Below are positions 14,843 to 22,715 of a DNA stretch of 34,556 bases, in pieces (position 1 is the stretch's first letter; every line of letters starts with the position of its first letter). The DNA is taken from assembly GCA_018674495.1 (NCBI GenBank), contig JABHAA010000096.1, positions 1-34,556 on the forward strand, given 5' to 3'. The stretch comes from Rhodospirillaceae bacterium. Its GTDB lineage: Bacteria > Pseudomonadota > Alphaproteobacteria > Rhodospirillales > UBA2165. The notes below the pieces were generated by a model. The model saw only the letters and a program-made list of their open reading frames with translations, was not told the origin of the DNA and searched no databases. The position numbers and the translations under genes were made by a program.

Positions 14843-14956
14843 CCCGCCAGGATGAAATGTACGCCCCGATCAGGCAGTATCACCCCTGGTTTCATTTGCA
14901 TCATAACTGACTAACAGCAGTGGATCAACTCGAGCGCTGGAAAACGGGCATTGGGG

Positions 14957-14973
14957 GGCTGCTGGACGCAGCC
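14957..14973. other. Hairpin downstream of the FAD monooxygenase gene
   Basis: A perfect 6-bp stem GGCTGC/GCAGCC closes the loop TGGAC, about 73 bases past the stop of the minus-strand monooxygenase gene. It has no T-run on either side, so it is not a classical intrinsic terminator; it could still mark a transcript end. Confidence 0.3.
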
Positions 14974-15045
14974 GTTAAGGGCGCGGCGCCGGGGAATGCT
15001 ATATTCTAAACAGCGCGCGGCGGTGCCCCGGCTCCGTGGGACAGG

Positions 15046-16281
15046 CTATTTGTTGACCTGATCCTTCTCAAATCCGGCCAAGGTCGAATAGCCCTTGATG
15101 ATCGACAGTAATTCTTCTTCGCTCACCACATCCGCCAGACGATCGAACCCCTCCGGCGCCCGTTCTTCAACAAGGTCGATAACCTGTTCCGGCCCGCCCC
15201 GGCGATTCCGGTGGATGATATCGGTGGTCGGCGGGCGCCGCGCATCCTCATAGGCGGCAATGGCGTCCGGTGCGGAGTTTGATCCGGCGAGGCAATCGGC
15301 AAGGCATCTGGCATCCAGAATGGCCTGGCTGGCCCCATTGGAGCCGACCGGATACATCGCATGCGCGGCATCGCCGAGCAGCGTAACCCGGCCCCGGCTC
15401 CAATAGGGAAGCGGGTCCCGGTCGCAGCGCGGATATTCGAATATCTGATCGGTCGCTCGGATGATGGCGGCGGGATCGAGGCTGCCAAGCTGGAAGTCCA
15501 CCTCTTGCAGATATTTTTCCAGCAAGCGGCGATCACCGATCCTGGTCCAGTCCGCACTGTTCTGCATTGCCGAGCCAAACTCCGCCATTTTAATGGTGAA
15601 GGTCCAGTTGACCAATTGCTTGCCCGGTTCTTTCACGTCGTTGGAAATGGGATAATAGATGAATTTGCTGTTTCTTGGGCCGGCCACCATCATTTCGTTG
15701 CCCGTCTTCCAAGGCTCCTTGATCACCGCGCCCCGCCATTGCACAACGCCGTCCCAGAGCGGCGGCCCTTCACCTGGAAAGAAGATCGCGCGCAAACTTG
15801 AGTGGATGCCATCGGCGCCGATCAAAAGATCGCCTTGGTAAGAAACTTCCGCACCGTCTTTGTCAAAATAGGCGGTGACGCTGCTGGGGCCCTGTTCAAA
15901 GCGGGTGAAGCGATGGCCGGTGCGGGGCGCGCCGCCGTGCATCGCGGCCGCGTCCGCCAATACCTTCAGAAGCTTGCCCCTGTGGATAGAGAATTGCGGA
16001 TAATCGTAGCCCGCTGCCTTGCCGCGCGGCTCTTGCCAGATTGTCTGTCCGAGGCGGTTGGCATAAGTCAGTTCGCTGGTCTGAATGCCGACGCGGATCA
16101 GGTCTTCCAAAAGGCCCAGCTCGGCAAGTTCTTTAATCGCATGGGGCAGCGTATTGATGCCGACGCCCAACTCTCCGAGCGCGGAGGATTGCTCAAATAT
16201 CTCCGTCTCGATACCGCGTGCATGAAGCGTCAGAGCCGCGCTAAGTCCGCCAATCCCTCCGCCAATGATCAATGCTTTCAT
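15046..16281 (-). CDS. FAD-dependent aromatic monooxygenase (salicylate/6-hydroxynicotinate hydroxylase type)
   Basis: The 411-residue protein is a group A flavoprotein hydroxylase. It has the N-terminal FAD fingerprint IIGGGIGGLSAALTL (about 4-18), the GADGIHSSLR motif with the DG signature, and the second FAD motif LLGDAAHAMYPVGSNGASQA. Such enzymes use NAD(P)H and O2 to hydroxylate phenolic or hydroxypyridine acids, sometimes with decarboxylation. The start at MKALIIGGGIGG is chosen because the FAD motif normally begins within the first ten residues; an in-frame codon at 16377 would overlap the upstream cupin gene. It follows the small cupin gene by 22 bases, so they form an operon. Substrate unknown: 3-hydroxybenzoate, salicylate and 6-hydroxynicotinate hydroxylases all look like this. 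Confidence 0.88.
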   Translation of the reverse strand: MKALIIGGGIGGLSAALTLHARGIETEIFEQSSALGELGVGINTLPHAIKELAELGLLEDLIRVGIQTSELTYANRLGQTIWQEPRGKAAGYDYPQFSIHRGKLLKVLADAAAMHGGAPRTGHRFTRFEQGPSSVTAYFDKDGAEVSYQGDLLIGADGIHSSLRAIFFPGEGPPLWDGVVQWRGAVIKEPWKTGNEMMVAGPRNSKFIYYPISNDVKEPGKQLVNWTFTIKMAEFGSAMQNSADWTRIGDRRLLEKYLQEVDFQLGSLDPAAIIRATDQIFEYPRCDRDPLPYWSRGRVTLLGDAAHAMYPVGSNGASQAILDARCLADCLAGSNSAPDAIAAYEDARRPPTTDIIHRNRRGGPEQVIDLVEERAPEGFDRLADVVSEEELLSIIKGYSTLAGFEKDQVNK

Positions 16282-16303
16282 ATCGGTCTGGGCAATATTG
16301 CTG

Positions 16304-16747
16304 CTAGAGTTCCAAGGGCGGGCCGACGACCTCAAGACCATGTTTTTTCGCGATGGCCCGAATGCGGTCGATTTCATCCGGTCGGCTGGCGTCCTGGTCG
16401 GAGACTTCGCGAAAATAGTTTTCCAATCCGCCGGGCGTCACGGTGAACAAGAACCGGGCGGCGACGGTGCCGCCGTTGGAGATGGCATGGGGTATTTTGC
16501 GCGGAACGAAAAAGCTGTCGCCGGGTCCGAACTCCGAAATTTTGCCGGCCAGAGACGCCCGGATGGTCCCTTCCAGGACATACCCGGTTTCGTCACAATT
16601 TTGATGCAGATGCTCGTTGGTGCCTTCGCCCGGCGGCAGGGTTTGGATAAACATCGAAAGGTTGCCGCCGGTGTCGGCGCTTCCCAATTTCAGCTCGATG
16701 CTTCCAGTGCCGATGGGTGGAAAAAAGATATTGGGCTCTTCGCTCAT
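16304..16747 (-). CDS. Small single-domain cupin protein
   Basis: This 147-residue protein is one cupin barrel. Motif 1 gives the metal ligands His46, His48 and Glu53 (EHLHQNCDETGYVLEG), and motif 2 gives His87 (FFVPRKIPHAISNGG). Intact ligands suggest it binds Fe, Mn or Zn. Similar short cupins serve as quercetinase-like dioxygenases, isomerases or accessory proteins in aromatic pathways. GAGG precedes the ATG by 5 bases. It is the first gene of a two-gene minus-strand operon with the FAD monooxygenase and is divergent from an alpha/beta hydrolase. The role is not identifiable from sequence. Confidence 0.8.
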   Translation of the reverse strand: MSEEPNIFFPPIGTGSIELKLGSADTGGNLSMFIQTLPPGEGTNEHLHQNCDETGYVLEGTIRASLAGKISEFGPGDSFFVPRKIPHAISNGGTVAARFLFTVTPGGLENYFREVSDQDASRPDEIDRIRAIAKKHGLEVVGPPLEL

Positions 16748-16908
16748 GGTGGCCTCGCCGCTTGCTTAAGAAATATTCCAGCCACAGTACGCCAAATGCT
16801 GTAATCGTTCCAGAACAGACCTCAGCTAGCCGGTGCCGCAGGACTTGTTGAAAATCGACCGGTTCATTAATCTTCTGGAAAATCCACATTTACCACTGGG
16901 AGGCGACC

Positions 16909-17661
16909 ATGCCCGTTCTTAAACTTAGAGACGCGGAAATTCATTATCTGGAGTTCGGCAGCGGCTATCCGCTGGTGCTGTTTGCGCCCGGCGGCATGCG
17001 CTCGGCCATGAACATGTGGTGGGCCGAAAAATCCCCCAGCGGCGCTCCCAGGGCCTGGAACAACTGGACCGAGGATCTGGCCTCCGAATACCGGGTGATC
17101 GCCATGGACCAGCGCAATGCCGGCGCCTCGGTGGGGGCCATCGAAGCGGATCATGGCTGGCACACCTACGCCGCCGATCATCTGGCGCTATTGGATCATT
17201 TGGGTATCGAGCAGTGTCATGTGCTCGGCGTCTGCATCGGCCCAAGCTTTTGCATGAAGCTGTTGGAGACCGCGCCTGAGCGCGTCAATGCCATGGTGTT
17301 GCAAAACCCCATCGGGCTGAACCCGGAGCATCCCACCTATTTCCCGGATGGGTTCGTTGCCTGGGCGGATGATCTTTCAGCCGGGCGCCCGGAACTGGAC
17401 CGGGACGCCGTGCAAAGCTTCGGCGAAAATATGTGGGGCAAGGATTTCGTCTACAGCGTCGATAGGGATTTTGTGCGCGCCATCGATCACCCGGCGCTGG
17501 TCATGCCCGGCGATGATACGCCGCATCCGGCGGTCATTGGTTTAGAGGTTGCCGACATCCTACCGGGTGCCGAACGGCTGATGGATTGGAAGGGTCCGGG
17601 CCACGCGGGCGTGCAGGGCAAGAGGGTCGCAGAGTTCCTGGCCCACCATACGCCTGGCTAG
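16909..17661 (+). CDS. Alpha/beta hydrolase with cysteine nucleophile
   Basis: The 250-residue protein has a standard alpha/beta hydrolase layout: an early LVLFAPGGMRS oxyanion-hole loop, RVIAMDQRNAGAS, the nucleophile elbow LGVCIGPSF, an acid in MPGDD (Asp202/203) and the catalytic His232 in KGPGHAG. The elbow residue is Cys109 instead of Ser (G-V-C-I-G), a replacement known from dienelactone hydrolases, which open lactone rings in aromatic degradation. A strong GGGAGG site precedes the ATG. It is divergent from the cupin/monooxygenase pair and convergent with the HpaB/VOC pair (7-base gap), so it is probably part of the same catabolic set. Substrate unknown. Confidence 0.82.
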   Translation: MPVLKLRDAEIHYLEFGSGYPLVLFAPGGMRSAMNMWWAEKSPSGAPRAWNNWTEDLASEYRVIAMDQRNAGASVGAIEADHGWHTYAADHLALLDHLGIEQCHVLGVCIGPSFCMKLLETAPERVNAMVLQNPIGLNPEHPTYFPDGFVAWADDLSAGRPELDRDAVQSFGENMWGKDFVYSVDRDFVRAIDHPALVMPGDDTPHPAVIGLEVADILPGAERLMDWKGPGHAGVQGKRVAEFLAHHTPG

Positions 17662-17668
17662 AGAGAGC

Positions 17669-19168
17669 CTACTCGGCGGCGTGCTTTTTGGTCTGATCTG
17701 TGTCGGCGGCGGAGCGCATTAGGAACGCCGCAACCTTGTCCATTAGCGGCTGCTTGTCGTAGCCGTTCACTTGGCGGTGGGCGTTGCGCACCGGATCGCC
17801 GCCGAAAAAACGCTCGTAAAGCAATTGCCTTCCGGCAAATCCGGACATGGTCGCATCGAATGCGAGGCGCATCAGCCGCACCCGCGTTTCCGCATCGGCG
17901 TTCGCCGATTGCATATAAAGGCGCACGTCGTCGCCGATTTCGCTGCTAAAATCGGCGGTCGACGGCGCCGTCACCAAACCACCGGCGGCCATCTGCGTCA
18001 CCTTGTCGTTCATATTGGCGATCATATCCGGGAACAAGCGCCGCATGGCGGTAAACGGACCGGCATCGGCCTGCCAGACGCCGTATTTGTTGGGCCCGGC
18101 GCCGGCCACGGCCGCCGTGTGCGCGGCCTTTAAAAGCTCAAGCTGGCTCATCATATCGGCCAGCCAATTGGCAATATGGCTGAAGCCTTCGATCTGCATC
18201 GAATGGCAAATGGTGAGCGCCAGTCCGACCATGAACTCCGCCTTGGCGATGCAACGCAAGGACACTTGGTCATAAAGATGGGCCGAATGGCCGATGCGCG
18301 CCGACAAGGTGTTGCAGGCTTCCACGTCCCGATAGGCATAGACCCGCTCCCAGGGCACGAAGACGTTATCGAACACCATCATGGCGTCAGTCTCATCGAA
18401 GCGCGATGCCAGCGGATGATCTTCCGGCGAAGCGCCGCCGCCCGGCACCACCGGCGGGCGGAACAGGAATTTGGTGCCGGGTGTGGTCACTGGGATCACC
18501 ACGGCGAAGGAATAATCACCGGCCTCGCCCGATACCGGCTTGTGCGGCGATGGGAACACCGACACCTCTTCGATATAGGCAGCGAGGGTGGTCACCGTGC
18601 GGGCGCCGGAAATATATATGCCGGCGTCGGTTTCCTTGGTGATTTTGCAGGCCAGATCCTGGTCCTGATCCTCCACGGGCCGCGAACGGTCGGTCTGGGG
18701 ATGATTTAGCGAGTGCGCCATGGCGTAGTCGTTTGCGCGCATATACTGGTACAAATCCCGCATATTTTGGCCAAAATCGTGATTCTGGTAGCCGCCATAT
18801 TCCGCCGCCGAGCCGGCCGAAACGGCCAGATAGATGTTCATGTAATCGGGGGTGCGGGTGAACATGCCGAGGGTGGCATCGGCCCAATGTTTGACCATTT
18901 TCGAGCGCGCTTGCAGCTCTTCCATGGAGCGCGGTATCTGATAGGAGCGGGGATGGCGCTCGCCGGTGTCTTCGTCCACATAGGTCATGACGTCGGACAA
19001 ATCCGGATCATGCTGCATATCGTAGAGACCGGCCAGGGTACGGGCCGCGCCGGCGAAGCGGGGATCGGTGGTGACGTCGCCGATCTTCTCGCCGTCCATC
19101 CAAAATTCGCGGCCATCGGTCATGGCGCGAAGGGAATCCAGAAATTGCGCTCCGGTGCGAACGGCCAT
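17669..19168 (-). CDS. HpaB-type FADH2-dependent aromatic monooxygenase (oxygenase component)
   Basis: The 499-residue protein belongs to the 4-hydroxyphenylacetate 3-monooxygenase (HpaB)/chlorophenol monooxygenase family, which has an acyl-CoA dehydrogenase-like fold. Family landmarks are the N-terminal TGAQFLDSLR and REFWMDGEKI, the central LNHPQTDRSR, KITKETDAGIYISGARTVTT and the FDNVFVPWERVYAYRD segment, and a helical C-terminus with YERFFGGDP. These enzymes hydroxylate phenols ortho to the OH with FADH2 made by a separate reductase (HpaC). No reductase gene is in the window. The gene starts 3 bases after the VOC dioxygenase stop, so hydroxylation and extradiol ring cleavage are encoded as one unit. 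Family is near certain; substrate is open. Confidence 0.92.
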   Translation of the reverse strand: MAVRTGAQFLDSLRAMTDGREFWMDGEKIGDVTTDPRFAGAARTLAGLYDMQHDPDLSDVMTYVDEDTGERHPRSYQIPRSMEELQARSKMVKHWADATLGMFTRTPDYMNIYLAVSAGSAAEYGGYQNHDFGQNMRDLYQYMRANDYAMAHSLNHPQTDRSRPVEDQDQDLACKITKETDAGIYISGARTVTTLAAYIEEVSVFPSPHKPVSGEAGDYSFAVVIPVTTPGTKFLFRPPVVPGGGASPEDHPLASRFDETDAMMVFDNVFVPWERVYAYRDVEACNTLSARIGHSAHLYDQVSLRCIAKAEFMVGLALTICHSMQIEGFSHIANWLADMMSQLELLKAAHTAAVAGAGPNKYGVWQADAGPFTAMRRLFPDMIANMNDKVTQMAAGGLVTAPSTADFSSEIGDDVRLYMQSANADAETRVRLMRLAFDATMSGFAGRQLLYERFFGGDPVRNAHRQVNGYDKQPLMDKVAAFLMRSAADTDQTKKHAAE

Positions 19169-19171
19169 GGT

Positions 19172-19636
19172 CTATTCGGCCGCCGGCAGCTCGTCGTAGA
19201 AGTGGGCGCCCACATACCAGTCTTCGGGCGGATTGTCTTCTTCCTCACCGGTATCAAAATTGGTCAGAAAAGCCATTTCCACCGTCACCCCGTTCGGATC
19301 GATGATGAAAAAGCGGGTCAAATGATCCTCGGCGCCGCGCCGTTCGCGGTATTCGCAGCCCATGGCATCAAGGGTGGCGCGGGTTTCATTCATACCCTTG
19401 GCCATGACCGCGAAATGATCGAGCTTGTTGACGGGCCCTTCGCCCATGCCATCATTTTCGTCGATGGCGATCACGTGCAGGATCGGATCGTCGCGCAAAT
19501 ACAGCCAATATCCAGGCCGGGGGATCGATGGCCTCGGCCCCACATGGAGGCCCAGCACGCGCTCATAAAATTCTTGGGTTTCCGCCAGCTTGCAGGTCTG
19601 GATGTTCACATGGTGCAGATTATGGACATAGGTCAT
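19172..19636 (-). CDS. VOC-superfamily extradiol-type ring-cleavage dioxygenase
   Basis: With the ATG at 19636 the protein has 154 residues: a single vicinal-oxygen-chelate unit of two beta-alpha-beta-beta-beta repeats. The likely Fe/Mn ligands are His9 (LHHVNI), His74 (LDHFAV) and Glu120 (VTVEMAF), the complete two-His-one-Glu set of type I extradiol dioxygenases, though this is a small single-module form. A frame start 42 bases upstream lacks family residues; GGAGG lies 10 bases before the chosen ATG. The downstream HpaB-type gene 3 bases away would make the catechol that this enzyme opens. It may instead be a glyoxalase-like or fosfomycin-resistance-like enzyme, but the context favours ring cleavage. 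Confidence 0.82.
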   Translation of the reverse strand: MTYVHNLHHVNIQTCKLAETQEFYERVLGLHVGPRPSIPRPGYWLYLRDDPILHVIAIDENDGMGEGPVNKLDHFAVMAKGMNETRATLDAMGCEYRERRGAEDHLTRFFIIDPNGVTVEMAFLTNFDTGEEEDNPPEDWYVGAHFYDELPAAE

Positions 19637-19946
19637 GCCAAGGACCCCTCCAACAGTGAAAATTCGCGCTTCGCACACATTTTATTGGCGCTGGCGGTAA
19701 AGTCGAGAAAAATTGGTTCTTACCCGGAATTTCCGCTAAATTCAGCCGTATTTTAAGCTTTGTATCTTGAAATACGGGCCTCCGATCACTATATCATCGT
19801 AACTGGGCGGTCCGGTAGCCGCAATCCAATACCTGTGGCATTCCCTAAGAGCTTGAGGGGCCCGGTTTTGCTATCATCAAGGGCGTATAATTCGGAGCCG
19901 CGAAAAAACTACCTCCTATTAGTTGTCCCAGGCAGGAATAAACACA
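19637..19946. other. Divergent intergenic region between VOC/HpaB operon and subtilase
   Basis: This 310-base stretch has no convincing gene. It is AT-rich compared with its flanks and contains the long inverted repeat at 19746-19777. Both flanking operons must be transcribed from it in opposite directions. Confidence 0.6.
19746..19777. promoter_or_regulatory. Long inverted repeat, candidate operator of the VOC/HpaB operon
   Basis: CCGTATTTTAAG (19746-19757) and CTTGAAATACGG (19766-19777) form 12-bp arms with a single G-T mismatch around an 8-base spacer. There is no T-run, so it is not an intrinsic terminator. It sits 110 bases upstream of the VOC start. The arm pair is long enough for a GntR-, IclR- or TetR-type dimer, but no regulator gene is adjacent. 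Operator role is inference; symmetry is directly visible. Confidence 0.5.
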
Positions 19947-21275
19947 TTGATTAAAGTGGTATCCATTCTTCTAGGCGTGCTGGTGATTGCCGGTGGCGTG
20001 TTCGCGTGGCTTCTGGTGAAAGACAAAGCCCCAAGCGGCAAGTCAATCCAGGATAATTCGGCCTCGTCCTCGTCCAGCGGATCCGGCGGCAAGACCAAAT
20101 CACGTGCGCGCAAGAAATCCCCGGCCAAATTCTCCAGCTTCGATGCATTCGATCCCGATAAGGCCTTCGAAGAGGGCGAGCTGGTGGTGGTCAATGCGCC
20201 GTCCGGCTTTGCCGAAGGTGCCCGCTCGCTGGGCTTCGTGGTGTTGGAGCGCATCCAGTTGGGCAGTATCGGCATGACCGCGTTCCGGGTGCGCATTCCG
20301 CCGCGCACCAAGATGGGCGCGGCCCGGCGCAGTCTGGCGGGCCGCTTCCCGGGCGCCATCATTGATGCCAACCATCAGTTCGATATGTCGGCGGAACGGC
20401 GCCGTTCGCGCAGCCGCACGGCCACCGATTCGAAAAAGAAAAAGGCGATCCAATCCCGGGTGCGCGCTGCCATCGGCTGGCAGAAGGTGTCCCAAAGTTG
20501 CGGGCGTAACGTGACTCTCGGCATGATCGATAGCGGCCTGGATTTATCGCACCCGGCGCTGAAAGGCCAAAAAATCGAGTTCAAGTCCTTCCATAACCGC
20601 AAGCGGCGCCAGGGCAATTCCAATCACGGCACCGCCGTTGCTGCCATTCTCGTTGGCAAGCCTTCGAACAAGGGCTGGGGCGGGCTGTTTCCAACCGCCA
20701 GACTGAAGGCCGCCAACATGTTCGAGTTTAACAAAACCGGCAAAATGGTGGGCAATTCCATTGGGCTTCTGAAGAGCCTGAATTGGCTGATTTCCAAGCG
20801 CGTGCACGTGATCAATTTCTCGATCGCCGGTTCCGATAACAAAGTGGTGCGCCGCGCCATGTCTCTGGCCAGAAAATCGGGTATTCCCATGGTTGCCGCG
20901 GTGGGCAATTGGGGGCGCGCCGACAAGCCGGCGTTCCCGGCCGCCTATCCAGATGTGGTGGCGGTTACGGCGGTGGGGCCGTACCGGTCGATCTACAAAA
21001 AAGCCAACACCGGCAACTATGTGGATTTCGCCGCCCCCGGCGTCAAATTATGGACTGCGGTTCCTGGCGGCGGCGGCAAATATCAAAGTGGCACGTCCTT
21101 TTCGGCGCCGTTCCTGACCGCTATTGTCGGGCTGGAAGCGGCGGCGGGCCGCAAAACCGATGCCAGGGGCCTGCGCAGCCAATTGGCCCGGGGATCAAAG
21201 GATTTGGGTGCAAAGGGCAAGGACAAGACGTTCGGTTTCGGGTTTGTCGAACGCAAGCCCAATTGCCGCGCATAA
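19947..21275 (+). CDS. Membrane-anchored subtilisin-like serine protease (S8 family)
   Basis: The catalytic triad is complete: Asp195 in MIDSGLDLSHP, His227 in NHGTAVAAIL and Ser384 in SGTSFSAPF, with the oxyanion Asn in AAVGNWG. The N-terminus is a single hydrophobic helix (VVSILLGVLVIAGGVFAWLL), followed by a Ser/Gly/Lys-rich low-complexity linker (about 30-60) and a propeptide-like domain of about 110 residues. It would thus be an inner-membrane-tethered, periplasm-facing protease. No ATG is available; TTG at 19947 with AGGA nine bases before is the most likely start (442 residues), a TTG at 19923 being the alternative. The product is strongly basic. Neighbours give no clear clue to the substrate. 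Confidence 0.85.
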   Translation: MIKVVSILLGVLVIAGGVFAWLLVKDKAPSGKSIQDNSASSSSSGSGGKTKSRARKKSPAKFSSFDAFDPDKAFEEGELVVVNAPSGFAEGARSLGFVVLERIQLGSIGMTAFRVRIPPRTKMGAARRSLAGRFPGAIIDANHQFDMSAERRRSRSRTATDSKKKKAIQSRVRAAIGWQKVSQSCGRNVTLGMIDSGLDLSHPALKGQKIEFKSFHNRKRRQGNSNHGTAVAAILVGKPSNKGWGGLFPTARLKAANMFEFNKTGKMVGNSIGLLKSLNWLISKRVHVINFSIAGSDNKVVRRAMSLARKSGIPMVAAVGNWGRADKPAFPAAYPDVVAVTAVGPYRSIYKKANTGNYVDFAAPGVKLWTAVPGGGGKYQSGTSFSAPFLTAIVGLEAAAGRKTDARGLRSQLARGSKDLGAKGKDKTFGFGFVERKPNCRA

Positions 21276-21331
21276 GTAATTTGTGTCGGGGGGCATAATT
21301 TGAGCTACCAGACCAGGAGATAAGGATCACT

Positions 21332-21748
21332 ATGCTACAATCATCCGAACCATTGGTCCGCGATGTGTTGGAGGGCAAAGACCCTCGCATCATCTCGACC
21401 AAAACAAATATTCTCGCAACCCAGGCGGCTAATCTGATGGCCACCGAACGGGTCGGCATCATCATTGTTGTCGATGACGTCGGCAAGTTTTGCGGCATCC
21501 TGTCGGAGCGCGATATCGTCCGCGCCTTCGGCCGCTTTGGCGCCAAGGCTGCCCAGGTGACGGTTGGCGATATCGCCACCCGCAAGGTCACCGCCTGCGT
21601 AACCGAAACGCCCCTCGCACGGGTGCAGAGCTTGATGAAGGATGGCGGCTTCCGCCACATGCCGGTGGTCGAAGACGGTCGCGTCAAAGGAATCATCAGC
21701 ATCGGTGATATTCTCGGATTCCTGGCCCGCGCCGAAGAGCCCGCCTAA
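21332..21748 (+). CDS. Two-CBS-domain protein
   Basis: The 138-residue protein consists of a tandem CBS pair (Bateman module). The first CBS spans about 15-75 (TQAANLMATERVGIIIVVDD, then GILSERDIVRAF) and the second about 80-135 (CVTETPLARVQSLMKDG, HMPVVEDGRVKGIISIGDI). Such modules bind adenosine nucleotides and often regulate partners by energy state. The start is supported by AAGGA 5 bases upstream. It lies 56 bases after the subtilase and could be co-transcribed, though stand-alone CBS proteins occur in many contexts and no link in function is evident. Confidence 0.9.
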   Translation: MLQSSEPLVRDVLEGKDPRIISTKTNILATQAANLMATERVGIIIVVDDVGKFCGILSERDIVRAFGRFGAKAAQVTVGDIATRKVTACVTETPLARVQSLMKDGGFRHMPVVEDGRVKGIISIGDILGFLARAEEPA

Positions 21749-21824
21749 GCGCCATCGCCGAAAAACTGGTGACTGGAATCAAGGAAAAGGCGGCGGCTGT
21801 TCTGGCCGATATTTCAGCGGGCGC

Positions 21825-22610
21825 CTAAAAATATTCCCGAATTTCGGCGGCCACCTGCTCCGGGCCGGTGCGCATGGCGCCGTGGGCCTGGCCTTCCATC
21901 ACAGCCAGGTCCGCGCCGGTAAGCGCTCCCATGGCGGTCTTTGTATAGCGCCCCATGATGCCGCCCGAGGTTCCGCCCAGCAGAAACCGGACCGGCAGCA
22001 GCCGCGCGTTTAGGCGGGCCGCATCGTAACGGTAATGCAGCGCCCCATGCAGCTCGCGCGCCACACTGGCGGCCAATTCCGCATAGCGCGGCCAGCGATC
22101 TTCGTCGGCGCGCAGCCGCTCGAACACTTCTGGCGGGTTTTTTTGCAGCCCGCATAGAAGCGTCCGGATAACCCCGTCCCAGTCCGCGGCATCGGTCTTT
22201 GCAAACAAATCATCCACCAGCTCATCATTGGTGGGCGGCGCTGGCTCGAACAGCATCAAGCGCCCGATGGCGTCCGTCCGCATGGCCGCCTCGCCGGCCA
22301 CAAGCGCGCCAAAGGAATGGGCGAAGATGCCGGCGGGCGCCCCCGATTGCGCGGCAACCGCTTCGCCTAAGGCGACCATATCCTCCACCTCACAGCCGAA
22401 GTCGTATTCGCTTCCCTCGCCGCTTAAGCCCCGCCCCCGGCGGTCAGCGGCGTAGATGGTGAAATGGCTTTCCAGATGCGGTATTACCCGCCGGTACCCC
22501 TGATGATCGTCGCAAACCCCATGCACCAGAATCAACGGCACCCCGCTGCCATAGCGGCGGGCGGCGATGCGGGTTCCGTCCGGGGAGGTAACCTCGAGGC
22601 GATCGTCCAT
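21825..22610 (-). CDS. Alpha/beta hydrolase
   Basis: The 261-residue protein has the classical fold order: VPLILVHGVCDD oxyanion loop, AADRRGRGLS, nucleophile elbow FAHSFGALVAG with the Ser at about residue 98, and the terminal GQAHGAM with the catalytic His. The cap region (120-190) is variable. It resembles general esterase/lactonase or haloperoxidase-type hydrolases, and no specific substrate can be assigned. It is convergent with the CBS gene and divergent from threonine synthase. No strong ribosome site precedes the ATG, so the exact start is less certain. Confidence 0.82.
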   Translation of the reverse strand: MDDRLEVTSPDGTRIAARRYGSGVPLILVHGVCDDHQGYRRVIPHLESHFTIYAADRRGRGLSGEGSEYDFGCEVEDMVALGEAVAAQSGAPAGIFAHSFGALVAGEAAMRTDAIGRLMLFEPAPPTNDELVDDLFAKTDAADWDGVIRTLLCGLQKNPPEVFERLRADEDRWPRYAELAASVARELHGALHYRYDAARLNARLLPVRFLLGGTSGGIMGRYTKTAMGALTGADLAVMEGQAHGAMRTGPEQVAAEIREYF

Positions 22611-22715
22611 TACTTAAGTCTCAGGTTTGAAGCGGCTATCTTTACCCGCTAAACAAGGCCCGGACAATGCAAGGGCAAATCCCCTGGAACGCGCATCTTT
22701 AGAAAGGCTCCTCCC

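Larger units (their letters stand above)
14648..15045. other. Non-coding upstream region of the betaine synthesis operon
   Basis: This is the longest gene-free stretch in the window. Short frames on both strands show no recognisable protein or consistent codon use. It contains three perfect palindromes (see 14776-14842), a 6-bp-stem hairpin (14957-14973), an AT-rich part next to the methyltransferase gene, and a GC-rich part next to the end of the FAD monooxygenase gene. A TATACT hexamer on the minus strand (rc at 14772-14777) could be a -10 box, but no matching -35 was seen. Confidence 0.6.

Noticed and set aside
14659..14904. An 81-codon minus-strand frame in the gene-free region before GSMT.
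   Set aside because: No ribosome site, no recognisable family, runs into the GSMT leader, and the region is better explained as a regulatory spacer with palindromes.
5091..17661. A complete classical nicotinate (nic) pathway from the hydroxylase, FAD monooxygenase, hydrolase and amidase genes.
   Set aside because: No NicX-type 2,5-dihydroxypyridine dioxygenase is present, the genes lie in separate operons interrupted by betaine synthesis, and the ring-cleaving enzyme is a gentisate-type bicupin.
18713..19756. A 347-codon plus-strand frame across the HpaB and VOC genes.
   Set aside because: Antisense to two well-supported enzymes; composition is typical of a shadow frame and it has no family features.
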